A stretch of 27,525 bases of DNA from Bacillota bacterium (GTDB lineage Bacteria; Bacillota; Clostridia; Clostridiales; Clostridiaceae). Location of the stretch: contig JAUZPI010000059.1 in assembly GCA_030706015.1 (NCBI GenBank), forward strand, positions 1-27,525, in the 5' to 3' direction. Shown one piece after another: positions 8,337 to 15,018 of the stretch; positions within the stretch are counted from its first letter, which is position 1, and every line of letters starts with the position of its first letter. Made by a program: the position numbers and the translations under genes. The notes beneath the pieces are model-generated. The model did no database searches, was not told the origin of the DNA, and saw nothing but the letters and a program-made list of their open reading frames with translations.

Positions 8337-8951
8337 ATGGATATTGTTAAAGAGGCAAAAGATGTCTTCAACAAAGAAATTAAGGAATTAATTTCTCTAA
8401 AAGAGACTATTGGTGATGATTTTTTAAAAGCAGTTGATTGTATTTATAAATGCACAGGAAAAGTTATTTTTACAGGTGTGGGCAAGTCTGCGCACATTTC
8501 CAGTAAGATCGCATCCACTATGTCCAGTCTTGGAACCCCTTCATTTTTTATTCATTCATCAGAATTAGCCCATGGAGATCTAGGAGCTATTGAGAAAAAC
8601 GATATAGTAGTTATTCTTAGTAATAGTGGCGAGACAAAGGAAATAATTAATATAATGGATTCAATTAAGAAGAGAGACAGTACTATAATATTGATAGCTC
8701 AAAACAAAGATTGTACTTTGGCAAAGTGTGCAGATTTATGTCTAGAGACAAACGTCAGCACAGAAGCCTGTCATCTTAACCTAGCGCCCACAAATAGTGC
8801 AACTGCTATGTTAGTATTGGGTGATGCTCTGGCGATTACTCTTTCAAATTTAAAAAAATATGGAGAAAAAGATTTTTATTGTAATCACCCTGGAGGAAAA
8901 TTGGGGGAAGTTTTAAACAAAGATTATAATATAGAAACCAGTTATGCATAA
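8337..8951 (+). CDS. SIS-domain sugar-phosphate isomerase, D-arabinose-5-phosphate isomerase (KdsD/KpsF)-like, no CBS domains
   Basis: A single sugar-isomerase (SIS) domain of 204 residues. GVGKSAHISSK, AHGDLG, SNSGET, LNLAPTNSATA and HPGGKLG follow the order and spacing of E. coli KdsD. The residues recalled as important there (Lys59, His88, Glu111, His193) all have counterparts nine positions earlier: Lys50, His79, Glu102, His184. The usual pair of C-terminal CBS domains is missing, so this is a short form; short forms are known, including in clostridia. The expected reaction is ribulose 5-phosphate to arabinose 5-phosphate. Gram-positives do not make Kdo, so the product must go elsewhere. 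GGGAGG precedes the ATG, 25 bases after the transketolase, in what looks like one operon. Confidence 0.85.
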   Translation: MDIVKEAKDVFNKEIKELISLKETIGDDFLKAVDCIYKCTGKVIFTGVGKSAHISSKIASTMSSLGTPSFFIHSSELAHGDLGAIEKNDIVVILSNSGETKEIINIMDSIKKRDSTIILIAQNKDCTLAKCADLCLETNVSTEACHLNLAPTNSATAMLVLGDALAITLSNLKKYGEKDFYCNHPGGKLGEVLNKDYNIETSYA

Positions 8952-8992
8952 AGGCAAATTGGATTGAGTTGAAATAATAAATAAAATTTAAT

Positions 8993-9038
8993 GGGAGCGT
9001 AAAAAGATTTGTAGCTACATTGATCTTTTTACGCTCCC
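8993..9038. terminator. Bidirectional intrinsic terminator between convergent genes
   Basis: A perfect 16-bp stem (8993-9008 with 9023-9038) encloses a 14-base loop that itself contains the palindrome TGTAGCTACA. The stem has a GC-rich base (GGGAGCG) and an A/T-rich top. A/T-rich sequence flanks it on the left, with CC then TATTATA on the right. It lies between the SIS gene on the plus strand and the convergent gene on the minus strand and probably ends both transcripts. Confidence 0.8.
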
Positions 9039-9088
9039 CCTATTATAGATGGCTAGTTATTAACCACTTACATATAAATATTTGAAAT

Positions 9089-10123
9089 CTATTTAATTGA
9101 GTATAGAATGTCGCTTAAAACTTGTTTTTCTCTTATACTAATTGGTTCAAGTTTGGTTCTCGCCCTATCTAGTACCTTATCACTTCTGGTGATTATAACT
9201 TTTAGAATATCATGTCTTAAATTTAAACTTTGAGATTCAAGGTCTATATAATCTTTAATAAACTTATCGGCGTTTTTGATATAATTTAACTTTTCTAAAT
9301 ACTTTAACCTCTGTATCATTACAGTTTTGTGATTATATATCATATGAAAAGGTCGAATATCTAGAAAATTAGATTTTCCCATGGATATATCTTGTAAATG
9401 TTTACCTAATACATCATAAACCTCAATTCCATATGCTGCATCATCTTTGTTTTCTAATTCGGACAAATCTGTGGTAATAGTTGTATTGCATCCATCTAAA
9501 TAGTCTTTAATGGAATTAGAAATAAAATTAATGTCAAATTCATAGTCTGTATTTTCGAAGGATTCAAGGGAAATACCATTAAAAAAGTCAGTTTCATTAG
9601 TGAGATTAAAATTATCGTATGCCTGTTGAAATGCTTTAAAACTTACTTCGGAGTAGTAATATTTATAACCTTTAAAAAAGTCAGCAATTTTTAAAGTTTC
9701 ATTTTTTTTATCATATCCAAAAACAAAAATATCATGACGCCAGTGTTTTTCTTCTTTAGATTCGTATTCAGGTATGAAACCAGCATTAATATTTAGATAT
9801 GCATAATAATTTAAATCAATGGCATCGATAATGAAATCAATTATTGAGTTCCATTTATGCTGCACTAGCTTTCTGCTAATGGTTGAAGTTTTATAGAAAG
9901 GACAAAATTTATAGCCACTAAAAAAGAGAAAATCACTCCAATAACTCCGAAAACTTGAAGGTCTATCTTTGCTAATCCAGGTTTGTATAAAGTTACTAAA
10001 AAACCACGGATGGGTTTCTTTATGAGATAGTAGTACAGATAATTTATTTGCCGAATATGGATATAGGTCGATTGGTGGGAGTTCCATTGGCAATATCTTT
10101 ATTTCATTTTTAATATCACTCAT
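9089..10123 (-). CDS. Unknown protein resembling the butirosin BtrH N-terminal (C39-peptidase-like) family
   Basis: The function is not established. The middle of the 344-residue protein has the pattern seen in BtrH-N-like proteins: a hydrophobic strand (YYAYLNINAGFIP, 106-118), then RHDIFVFGYD (129-138) with a His-Asp pair, then KIADFFKGYKYYYSEV and a helix FKAFQQAYD. BtrH itself is an acyltransferase in butirosin synthesis, and relatives occur in peptide and natural-product clusters. The N-terminal position where a catalytic cysteine would be expected reads YPYSANKLSV, with no cysteine, so it may not be catalytic or may be misassigned. The C-terminal 150 residues are charged and mostly helical. 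The GGAAGGA upstream is rather far (about 13 bases) from the ATG. It converges on the SIS operon. Confidence 0.5.
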   Translation of the reverse strand: MSDIKNEIKILPMELPPIDLYPYSANKLSVLLSHKETHPWFFSNFIQTWISKDRPSSFRSYWSDFLFFSGYKFCPFYKTSTISRKLVQHKWNSIIDFIIDAIDLNYYAYLNINAGFIPEYESKEEKHWRHDIFVFGYDKKNETLKIADFFKGYKYYYSEVSFKAFQQAYDNFNLTNETDFFNGISLESFENTDYEFDINFISNSIKDYLDGCNTTITTDLSELENKDDAAYGIEVYDVLGKHLQDISMGKSNFLDIRPFHMIYNHKTVMIQRLKYLEKLNYIKNADKFIKDYIDLESQSLNLRHDILKVIITRSDKVLDRARTKLEPISIREKQVLSDILYSIK

Positions 10124-10507
10124 TATTACATCACATTCCTTCCATATCTATAAGAATAACTGTTTTAAATAAGATTTATGTAAAAAAATAAATGTTTAGT
10201 GCACTGATGCACGATGCTTCATGGATCAGTTTGATAAATAGCTTAGGGTAATTTGCTTAAGGAATTTGATTATTTCTCTTAAATTTAAATTATTACATAT
10301 TGAAGTGATTAAGTTTGATTTGAATATATAATTCAGATGTTGTGGAAAAATGTTAAAAATTAGTTTAAGCTATCCAAATTAATTATAATACCTTGGTGTC
10401 TCTAGTTGTCAAGATATTTTTGTATAATAAATCTAAAACCTCGTAATGTGTTAATATAAAATTATAAGTAGCAGGATACTTACATATAGAGAGGAAGTGA
10501 TTTGAAT
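10124..10507. other. Intergenic region between divergent genes, no gene seen
   Basis: The region is very AT-rich and should hold the promoters of both flanking genes. Two small dyads overlap: GTGCA/TGCAC around CTGA (10199-10212), and ACTGAT (10203-10208) with ATCAGT (10225-10230). A TATAAT word lies at 10423 without a properly spaced -35. AGGAAGTGAT at 10492-10501 is the ribosome binding site of the radical SAM gene. I see no coding sequence. Confidence 0.5.
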
Positions 10508-11392
10508 ATGGAATTTATCCCTGTAAAGAAAATACTATCGGCTTATGGAACCAATGACAGCTGGTTTGGAACCAACTATACAATGAACATATACAGAGGC
10601 TGCTGTCACGGGTGTATATATTGTGACAGCAGAAGCGAAATCTATAATATACAGAATTTTGATCAGGTTAGGGCTAAGGAAGATGCTATTGGATTACTAA
10701 ATAATGAGCTTAGAAATAAAAGAAAAAGAGGTGTAATTGGAACAGGTGCTATGTCTGACCCGTATAATCCTTTTGAAGCAAAATATAAATTTACTAGAGA
10801 AGCGTTAAAACTTATGAATAAATATAATTTCGGTGTGGCAATAGCTACTAAAAGTAATCTTATAAGCAGAGATGTGGATATACTGCAGGAAATAAACAGC
10901 CACGCCCCTGTAATAGCTAAGATTACTGTAACAGCTGCAGAAGATGAGCTTTGCAGAAAGCTGGAGCCAAATGTGGCAGTATCCTCACAAAGATTTGAAG
11001 CTATAAATAAGCTGTCTTCTAAGGGCATCTTTGCCGGTATATTAATGATGCCAGTGCTGCCTTTTATTGAGGATAATGAAGAAAATATATTAAAAATTAT
11101 AAGCATGGCAAAAGAGAATGGAGCACGGTTTATATATACTGCCTTTGGAGTGACATTGAGACAGAATCAAAGAGAGTATTTTTTAAATAATTTAGGTAAG
11201 CATTTCCCTCAGGCAGTTCCGCAATACATTGAAGAATATGGACATTCTTATGAGTGCCGGTCAAAGAATGCGGAAGAATTATGGCAGCTTTTTAAAGAAG
11301 AGTGCAGTAAAGCAAATATATTATACAAGATGAAAGATATTATTGAGGGGTATAAAAAAGAAAATAAAATAGAGCAACTGAGTTTATTTTAA
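10508..11392 (+). CDS. Radical SAM protein of the SplB (spore photoproduct lyase)-like COG1533 family
   Basis: A 294-residue radical S-adenosylmethionine protein. Cys32, Cys36 and Cys39 (CCHGCIYC) form the CxxxCxxC motif that holds the 4Fe-4S cluster. GTGAMSDPYNPFE and FTREALKLM match the pattern of the SPL-like group, in which the real lyase is only one member; most are uncharacterised. The actual substrate cannot be told, and it lacks the clear extra features needed to call spore photoproduct lyase. The start is ATG 10508, set 6 bases after an extended AGGAAGTGAT site; TTG 10502 is possible but directly abuts that site. The gene stands alone, with a terminator after it. Confidence 0.85.
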   Translation: MEFIPVKKILSAYGTNDSWFGTNYTMNIYRGCCHGCIYCDSRSEIYNIQNFDQVRAKEDAIGLLNNELRNKRKRGVIGTGAMSDPYNPFEAKYKFTREALKLMNKYNFGVAIATKSNLISRDVDILQEINSHAPVIAKITVTAAEDELCRKLEPNVAVSSQRFEAINKLSSKGIFAGILMMPVLPFIEDNEENILKIISMAKENGARFIYTAFGVTLRQNQREYFLNNLGKHFPQAVPQYIEEYGHSYECRSKNAEELWQLFKEECSKANILYKMKDIIEGYKKENKIEQLSLF

Positions 11393-11396
11393 GAAA

Positions 11397-11421
11397 AGAG
11401 GAGTGCTAAAGTCACTCCTCT
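11397..11421. terminator. Hairpin shared by two convergent genes
   Basis: The stem AGAGGAGTG (11397-11405) pairs perfectly with CACTCCTCT (11413-11421) around a 7-base loop. It begins 4 bases after the radical SAM stop, and the stop codon of the minus-strand hydrolase lies within the hairpin. The T-run on the right is interrupted (ACAAATTTTATT), so efficiency on the plus strand may be moderate; the left side (AAGAAAA) gives a U-rich tail for the minus strand. Confidence 0.7.
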
Positions 11422-12227
11422 ACAAATTTTATTAATTCTTCATTAAACTTAATGCATTGATCGTAGAATAAACCGTGGCCGCTGTATTTAAAGGGTATAA
11501 GTGTGGAATTTCTAATCAATCGTTTCTGTACTTCTCCTAGAGGGAATGGCACAATCTTGTCATGAATGCCATGAAGAATAAGGGTTGGAACGGTTATTTT
11601 CTCCATATCAGAAAATAATTTCTCTTCACCGAGCCAAGTTTTAGCTATAGCTGCGGTGGACCAACCAGCTGCCTGTAGTCCTAATTGAAAAAACCAATCC
11701 GAGAAGGCTTCAGTTATATTTTGAAAAAAGAATGTGTCACCAAAATCCTTTAACATCTTAGGACGATCACTATATGTTCCTTCAATGATTTTTATTACAG
11801 CTTCTTTCTCTAAGCCATATGGAAAATAAGGACGTTTAATAAGACTAGGAGCTGCCGCAGCAAAAAGTGCCAACTTAGCCACACCAAATTCTTTATGACG
11901 AGCCATATATCTAATGGCCATGGCTCCACCTGTTGAATGGCCTGCAAGGGTAAAATCCTGTAAATTCAATACATCAACTACACATTTAACATCGTCAGCT
12001 AATCTATCATAGTCGTAGTCGCTGTAAGGCTTATCAGAATTGCCGAAACCTCTGGTATCCATACCTATACATCGATAACCCATCTTTGGAAGCTGATCAA
12101 ATTGATACTCAAATAATTTATGGCTGCCTGGCCATCCATGTAAAAACAATATTGTCTTAGTGCCTTCGGGATTAATATCCTCAATATAAACCTTAACCTT
12201 TGGTTCTACTTTAACATAATAACCCAA
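11412..12227 (-). CDS. Alpha/beta-hydrolase fold protein (haloperoxidase/esterase-like)
   Basis: A 271-residue alpha/beta hydrolase with a full catalytic triad in sight: Ser98 in the nucleophile elbow GHSTGG, Asp223 in GIHDKIVPF, and His251 in YSGHGLF. HGWPGS at 30-35 forms the oxyanion hole. DTRGFGNSDKP (57-67) is the typical loop of non-heme chloroperoxidase-like and lactonase/esterase members. No signal peptide, so cytoplasmic. The start is a TTG with GGAGG exactly 7 bases upstream; the first in-frame ATG lies about 49 residues in and would remove the oxyanion loop. It is a single gene, convergent with the radical SAM gene and divergent from motA. The substrate is unknown. Confidence 0.88.
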   Translation of the reverse strand: MGYYVKVEPKVKVYIEDINPEGTKTILFLHGWPGSHKLFEYQFDQLPKMGYRCIGMDTRGFGNSDKPYSDYDYDRLADDVKCVVDVLNLQDFTLAGHSTGGAMAIRYMARHKEFGVAKLALFAAAAPSLIKRPYFPYGLEKEAVIKIIEGTYSDRPKMLKDFGDTFFFQNITEAFSDWFFQLGLQAAGWSTAAIAKTWLGEEKLFSDMEKITVPTLILHGIHDKIVPFPLGEVQKRLIRNSTLIPFKYSGHGLFYDQCIKFNEELIKFVEE

Positions 12228-12529
12228 TGGGTAACCTCCATATAAAATAAGCTCATATATATAATGTATTAAACTTATGCTGAGTAGTGAATAAATACTA
12301 AAAATAAAAGTATTTATCTTTTATATCTTTTTAACACACCTATGCTGTACACTACAATGTTTGTACTTTTGGAAAAAACTTAAATGGTAATTTAAATGAA
12401 TTTATAAAAAGCATAAAAAAACATCCAAATATAGTTCACGAAAAACGAGTAATATGATACACTAATTGTAGTATTAAATTATAGCTATCGATAATATAGT
12501 TATATATCACACATATGGAGAGGTGAACA
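12228..12529. promoter_or_regulatory. Divergent promoter region between the hydrolase gene and motA
   Basis: No gene is seen here. A 9-bp inverted repeat, ATAAATACT (12291-12299) with AGTATTTAT (12309-12317), could be an operator or a weak hairpin. A possible motA promoter is TTGTAG (12466-12471), an 18-base spacer and GATAAT (12490-12495). ATCGATAA at 12487-12494 resembles a flagellar sigma factor -10 box, but no TAAA lies at the right distance. GGAGAGGTG just before 12530 is the motA ribosome binding site. Confidence 0.4.
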
Positions 12530-13327
12530 ATGGACATATTTCTAATTTTAGGTATTATTTTAGGTTTTGTTTCAGTAATTGTGGGTATGATTGTAAAAGG
12601 AGCAGATGTATCTGTACTTTTAAATCCAGCAGCAGCCATAATAATTCTTGTAGGTACTCTTGCTTCAGTAATAAATTCTTTTCCCAAAAGTGAGTTTCTT
12701 AACATACCAAGACTTCTTCTAGTTCTCTTCAGTGAGAAGAGAAGAGAGGATCCTTGTGCTATTATAAGGCGAATAATAGAATTAGCTAGAACAACTAGAA
12801 AAAGTGGACTACTATCCCTTGACAAGGAAATACCAAATATGGACAACCAGTTCATGCAAACTGGATTGGAGATGCTAGTGGACGGCATAGAACCGGAATA
12901 TATAAGAGAAGCTTTAAATGATGAAATTGAAAGTATGGAAGAAAGACATCGCAGCGGTGCTATGATTTTTTCTACAGCAGGCAGCAGTGCTCCAACTCTG
13001 GGGGTATTAGGTGCTGTAGTAGGATTGATTGGCGCTTTGGGAAATTTAAATGACACTGTAAAACTAGCACATATGATAGCAGCAGCCTTTGTTGCAACGC
13101 TTTATGGTATATTTTTCGGGTATATTATATGCCATCCTTTTGCAACAAGACTAAAAAGAAAATCCCAAGAAGAAGTTGAAAATATGGAACTCATACTTGA
13201 AGGAATACTTTTAGTTCAAGAGGGTAAAAATCCAAATGCTATCGAGAAAAAATTGTTGGGTATGCTAAAGCCTAAAGACAGAAAAAGATATAGATTTAGC
13301 AGAGAAATAGGTAAAGGAGAGGAATGA
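12530..13327 (+). CDS. motA: Flagellar motor stator protein MotA
   Basis: MotA forms the ion channel and torque-generating part of the stator with MotB, in the cytoplasmic membrane. Four membrane segments are visible: two near the N-terminus (about 4-22 and 32-50) and two later (about 148-168 and 178-198), with a large charged cytoplasmic loop between. The conserved proline lies in STAGSSAPTLGVLGAVVG at the start of the third segment. The GxxxG-like NPAAAIIILVGTLAS in the second segment is typical. The length of 265 residues is standard. The start follows GGAGAGGTG. The stop overlaps the motB start (ATGA), showing coupling. No other flagellar genes are in this window. Confidence 0.95.
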   Translation: MDIFLILGIILGFVSVIVGMIVKGADVSVLLNPAAAIIILVGTLASVINSFPKSEFLNIPRLLLVLFSEKRREDPCAIIRRIIELARTTRKSGLLSLDKEIPNMDNQFMQTGLEMLVDGIEPEYIREALNDEIESMEERHRSGAMIFSTAGSSAPTLGVLGAVVGLIGALGNLNDTVKLAHMIAAAFVATLYGIFFGYIICHPFATRLKRKSQEEVENMELILEGILLVQEGKNPNAIEKKLLGMLKPKDRKRYRFSREIGKGEE

Positions 13328-14067
13328 TGAGGAAGAAAAAACAACATCAAGAAGAGCATGTAGATGAAAAATGGCTGCTGCCTTATTCAGATATGCTCAC
13401 TCTCTTATTAGCCCTTTTTATTGTTATGTTTGCTATGAGTCAAATCGATAAGGAAAAATGGAAACAACTAAGTGAGCAATTTAATATTGTATTTTCAGGA
13501 GGTACTGGAATGATGCCGGATAACGGCAGCAAAACCGTTTCTAATAATGATTCCAATGCAGACTATAAGAAGAAGGTTATAACTGAACAGGACAAAATGA
13601 ATGAATTGAAGAATAGCTTAGAGCAGGAGATTAAAGGCAGTGGATATCAGGATAAGATTAAAGTTGATCTTAACGGAGAAGGTTTAGAGGTATCCATACA
13701 GGATACTGTACTTTTTAATTCTGGCGATGCTGAAATATTAAAGAATTCCGCCCCGGTATTGGTTCAGATATCTGGCATCTTAAAAAACTTGTCTAATCAA
13801 ATAAGAGTTGCTGGATACACTGACAATGTACCAATAAGCAATGGGAAATTTCATTCCAATTGGGATTTAAGCTATATGAGAGCGGCAAATGTAATGAATT
13901 TTATGGTACAAACCGGTCAGCTTAGCCCGGAAAAATTTTCAGTACAAGCCTATGGTCAATATAATGCTAAATATGATAATTCAACTGAAGAAGGAAGAAC
14001 TAAAAATAGAAGAGTAGTGATTAATATAGTTCGTGAATACCCTTTAGCAGACAAAAAAGTTAATTAG
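13324..14067 (+). CDS. motB: Flagellar motor stator protein MotB
   Basis: MotB anchors the stator to peptidoglycan and carries the ion-binding aspartate. The single membrane segment follows WLLPYSDMLTLLLALFIVMF, with Asp23 as the expected ion-binding residue. A linker of low complexity follows, then an OmpA/MotB-like domain from about residue 110 with VAGYTDNVPIS, LSYMRAANVMNF and EEGRTKNRRVVI, the peptidoglycan-binding signature. Two tandem ATGs (13324 and 13327) follow GGAGAGGA; the first overlaps the motA stop. No clear terminator follows the gene. Whether the motor uses protons or sodium cannot be decided by eye. Confidence 0.95.
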   Translation: MMRKKKQHQEEHVDEKWLLPYSDMLTLLLALFIVMFAMSQIDKEKWKQLSEQFNIVFSGGTGMMPDNGSKTVSNNDSNADYKKKVITEQDKMNELKNSLEQEIKGSGYQDKIKVDLNGEGLEVSIQDTVLFNSGDAEILKNSAPVLVQISGILKNLSNQIRVAGYTDNVPISNGKFHSNWDLSYMRAANVMNFMVQTGQLSPEKFSVQAYGQYNAKYDNSTEEGRTKNRRVVINIVREYPLADKKVN

Positions 14068-14203
14068 ATTAATTTGTAATATAATTGCTGCACCAAAGTA
14101 ATAGGACACCTATCATAAACCACCTGTATACAGCTAGGATAAATTCACATATAATGTAATTATGTAAAGTTTAGTAGTGAACTAAGGTTAAAGAGGTGTT
14201 TAA

Positions 14204-14785
14204 TTGAAAAAAAAGATGATAAATATTTTAGTAATATTAATTATTTGTGCTATTACTCTAACATCTATGGCTGCATATATATTAGGCTTTGGAGTAACTG
14301 CTAAGGCTCATAAGTCAGACTGTATAATTGTCCTGGGCTGCAGCGTATATGGTGAAACTCCTAGTGTTTTTCTACAGAGAAGGCTGGGCAAAGGCATTGA
14401 ACTTTATAATAAAGGATATGCGCCTTATATTATTGTTTCTGGCGGGAAGGGCTCTGGTGAGGACATAACTGAAGCAGAAGCCATGAAGAGATTTTTGATC
14501 TCTAAAGGTATACCAGAGGACAAAATTATGTTAGAAGATAAATCTGAAAACACCATGAGCAATATTGAAAATTCAAAGATGGTAATGGATAAACATAATT
14601 TTAAATCAGCTATAATTGTTTCAAACTACTTTCATCTAAAAAGGGCATCCTTAATGGCAAAAAAGGTTGGTATAAAGGAAGTTGGTTTTGCAGGAGTTTT
14701 TGTAACAAAATATATCTTCCTTGAGATATCAGGACTATATAGGGAAATACCGGGTATAGCTAAGTTTTTAATCACAGGAAGATAG
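14204..14785 (+). CDS. YdcF/SanA-like DUF218 envelope protein
   Basis: A 193-residue membrane-anchored protein of the DUF218 (YdcF/SanA/ElyC) family. The N-terminus is MKKKM followed by a single hydrophobic segment (about 6-30), so the domain faces outside. The domain shows DCIIVLGCSVYGE, VFLQRRLGKGIELYNKG, IVSGGKGSGEDITEAEAM, SENTMSNIENS and SNYFHLKRA, the usual order of conserved blocks. Family members act in envelope or vancomycin-sensitivity phenotypes, but the biochemistry is unsettled. The start is TTG 14204, 7 bases after AGAGG; the next ATG (14216) is too far from that site. A TATAAT word at 14150 may be its -10. Confidence 0.85.
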   Translation: MKKKMINILVILIICAITLTSMAAYILGFGVTAKAHKSDCIIVLGCSVYGETPSVFLQRRLGKGIELYNKGYAPYIIVSGGKGSGEDITEAEAMKRFLISKGIPEDKIMLEDKSENTMSNIENSKMVMDKHNFKSAIIVSNYFHLKRASLMAKKVGIKEVGFAGVFVTKYIFLEISGLYREIPGIAKFLITGR

Positions 14786-14796
14786 TACAATTATTG

Positions 14797-14825
14797 TTTA
14801 CATGCATATAAATTTATGTTAAAAT
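14797..14825 (+). promoter_or_regulatory. Probable vegetative promoter of the queC operon
   Basis: TTTACA (14797-14802), a 17-base spacer and TAAAAT (14820-14825) form a good sigma-A-type promoter. Transcription would begin near 14832, only about 12 bases before the first helix of the probable preQ1 riboswitch, the usual arrangement for such a leader. Confidence 0.65.
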
Positions 14826-14843
14826 TCAATAGAAAATTAAATA

Positions 14844-14882
14844 AGACAGTTCGAAACCCTCCTGTCTCTAAACAAAACTAGG
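14844..14882 (+). promoter_or_regulatory. Probable preQ1-I riboswitch
   Basis: Helix P1 is AGACAG (14844-14849) with CTGTCT (14862-14867). The 12-base loop begins with TTCG and contains AAACCC, resembling the loop of type 2 preQ1-I aptamers. It is followed by the A-rich tail AAACAAAACTAGG (14870-14882), almost the same as the conserved tail of the Thermoanaerobacter aptamer (AACAAAACAAGG). The loop C and G of TTCG can pair with G and C of CTAGG to form the short pseudoknot. The genes below include queC and a QueT-type transporter, classic targets. Assigned by pattern and context, not by covariance search. Confidence 0.75.
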
Positions 14883-14914
14883 TCAGGCTGCTATGCAGTC
14901 TATTAAGTATATTC

Positions 14915-14936
14915 AGGGCTATACTGCCCTTTTTTA
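14915..14936 (+). terminator. Terminator hairpin in the preQ1 leader
   Basis: AGGGC (14915-14919) pairs with GCCCT (14926-14930), followed by five more T residues. An alternative hairpin, AGTATA (14906-14911) with TATACT (14920-14925), would use the same bases and exclude it. The pair can therefore act as terminator and antiterminator for the riboswitch just upstream, reducing transcription when preQ1 is bound. The switching model is inferred. Confidence 0.6.
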
Positions 14937-14959
14937 TCATGTTTTTGTTTATATGAGCG

Positions 14960-14981
14960 GAGCGAGGAATCGCTCTTTTTT
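14960..14981 (+). terminator. Second terminator-like hairpin before the reductase operon
   Basis: GAGCGA (14960-14965) pairs with TCGCTC (14970-14975) around the stable tetraloop GGAA, followed by six T residues. It lies after the first terminator and 38 bases before the start codon of the first gene. It could be a second control point or a back-up terminator in the same leader. Confidence 0.65.
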
Positions 14982-15018
14982 ATTTTCTAGGAAATAATTC
15001 AAGAAAAGGATGTATAGC

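Noticed and set aside
5219..8951. Aminoshikimate (AHBA)-type antibiotic cluster, suggested by phosphatase plus split transketolase
   Set aside because: No aminodehydroquinate synthase, AHBA synthase or kanosamine genes are present, and the SIS protein points to arabinose 5-phosphate chemistry instead.
10663..11106. Minus-strand open frame of 147 codons inside the radical SAM gene
   Set aside because: The plus-strand frame carries the radical SAM motif and family blocks; the antisense frame shows no motif.
12466..12495. Flagellar sigma-D-type promoter for motAB
   Set aside because: A -10-like ATCGATAA is present but no TAAA box lies about 15 bases upstream; kept only as a weak note in the intergenic entry.
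12436..13056. Open frame of about 206 codons on the minus strand across motA
   Set aside because: It lies antisense to a clear motA with conserved motifs and correct coupling to motB; its composition (Ser/Ile/Pro-rich) is that of a shadow frame and no ribosome binding site supports it.
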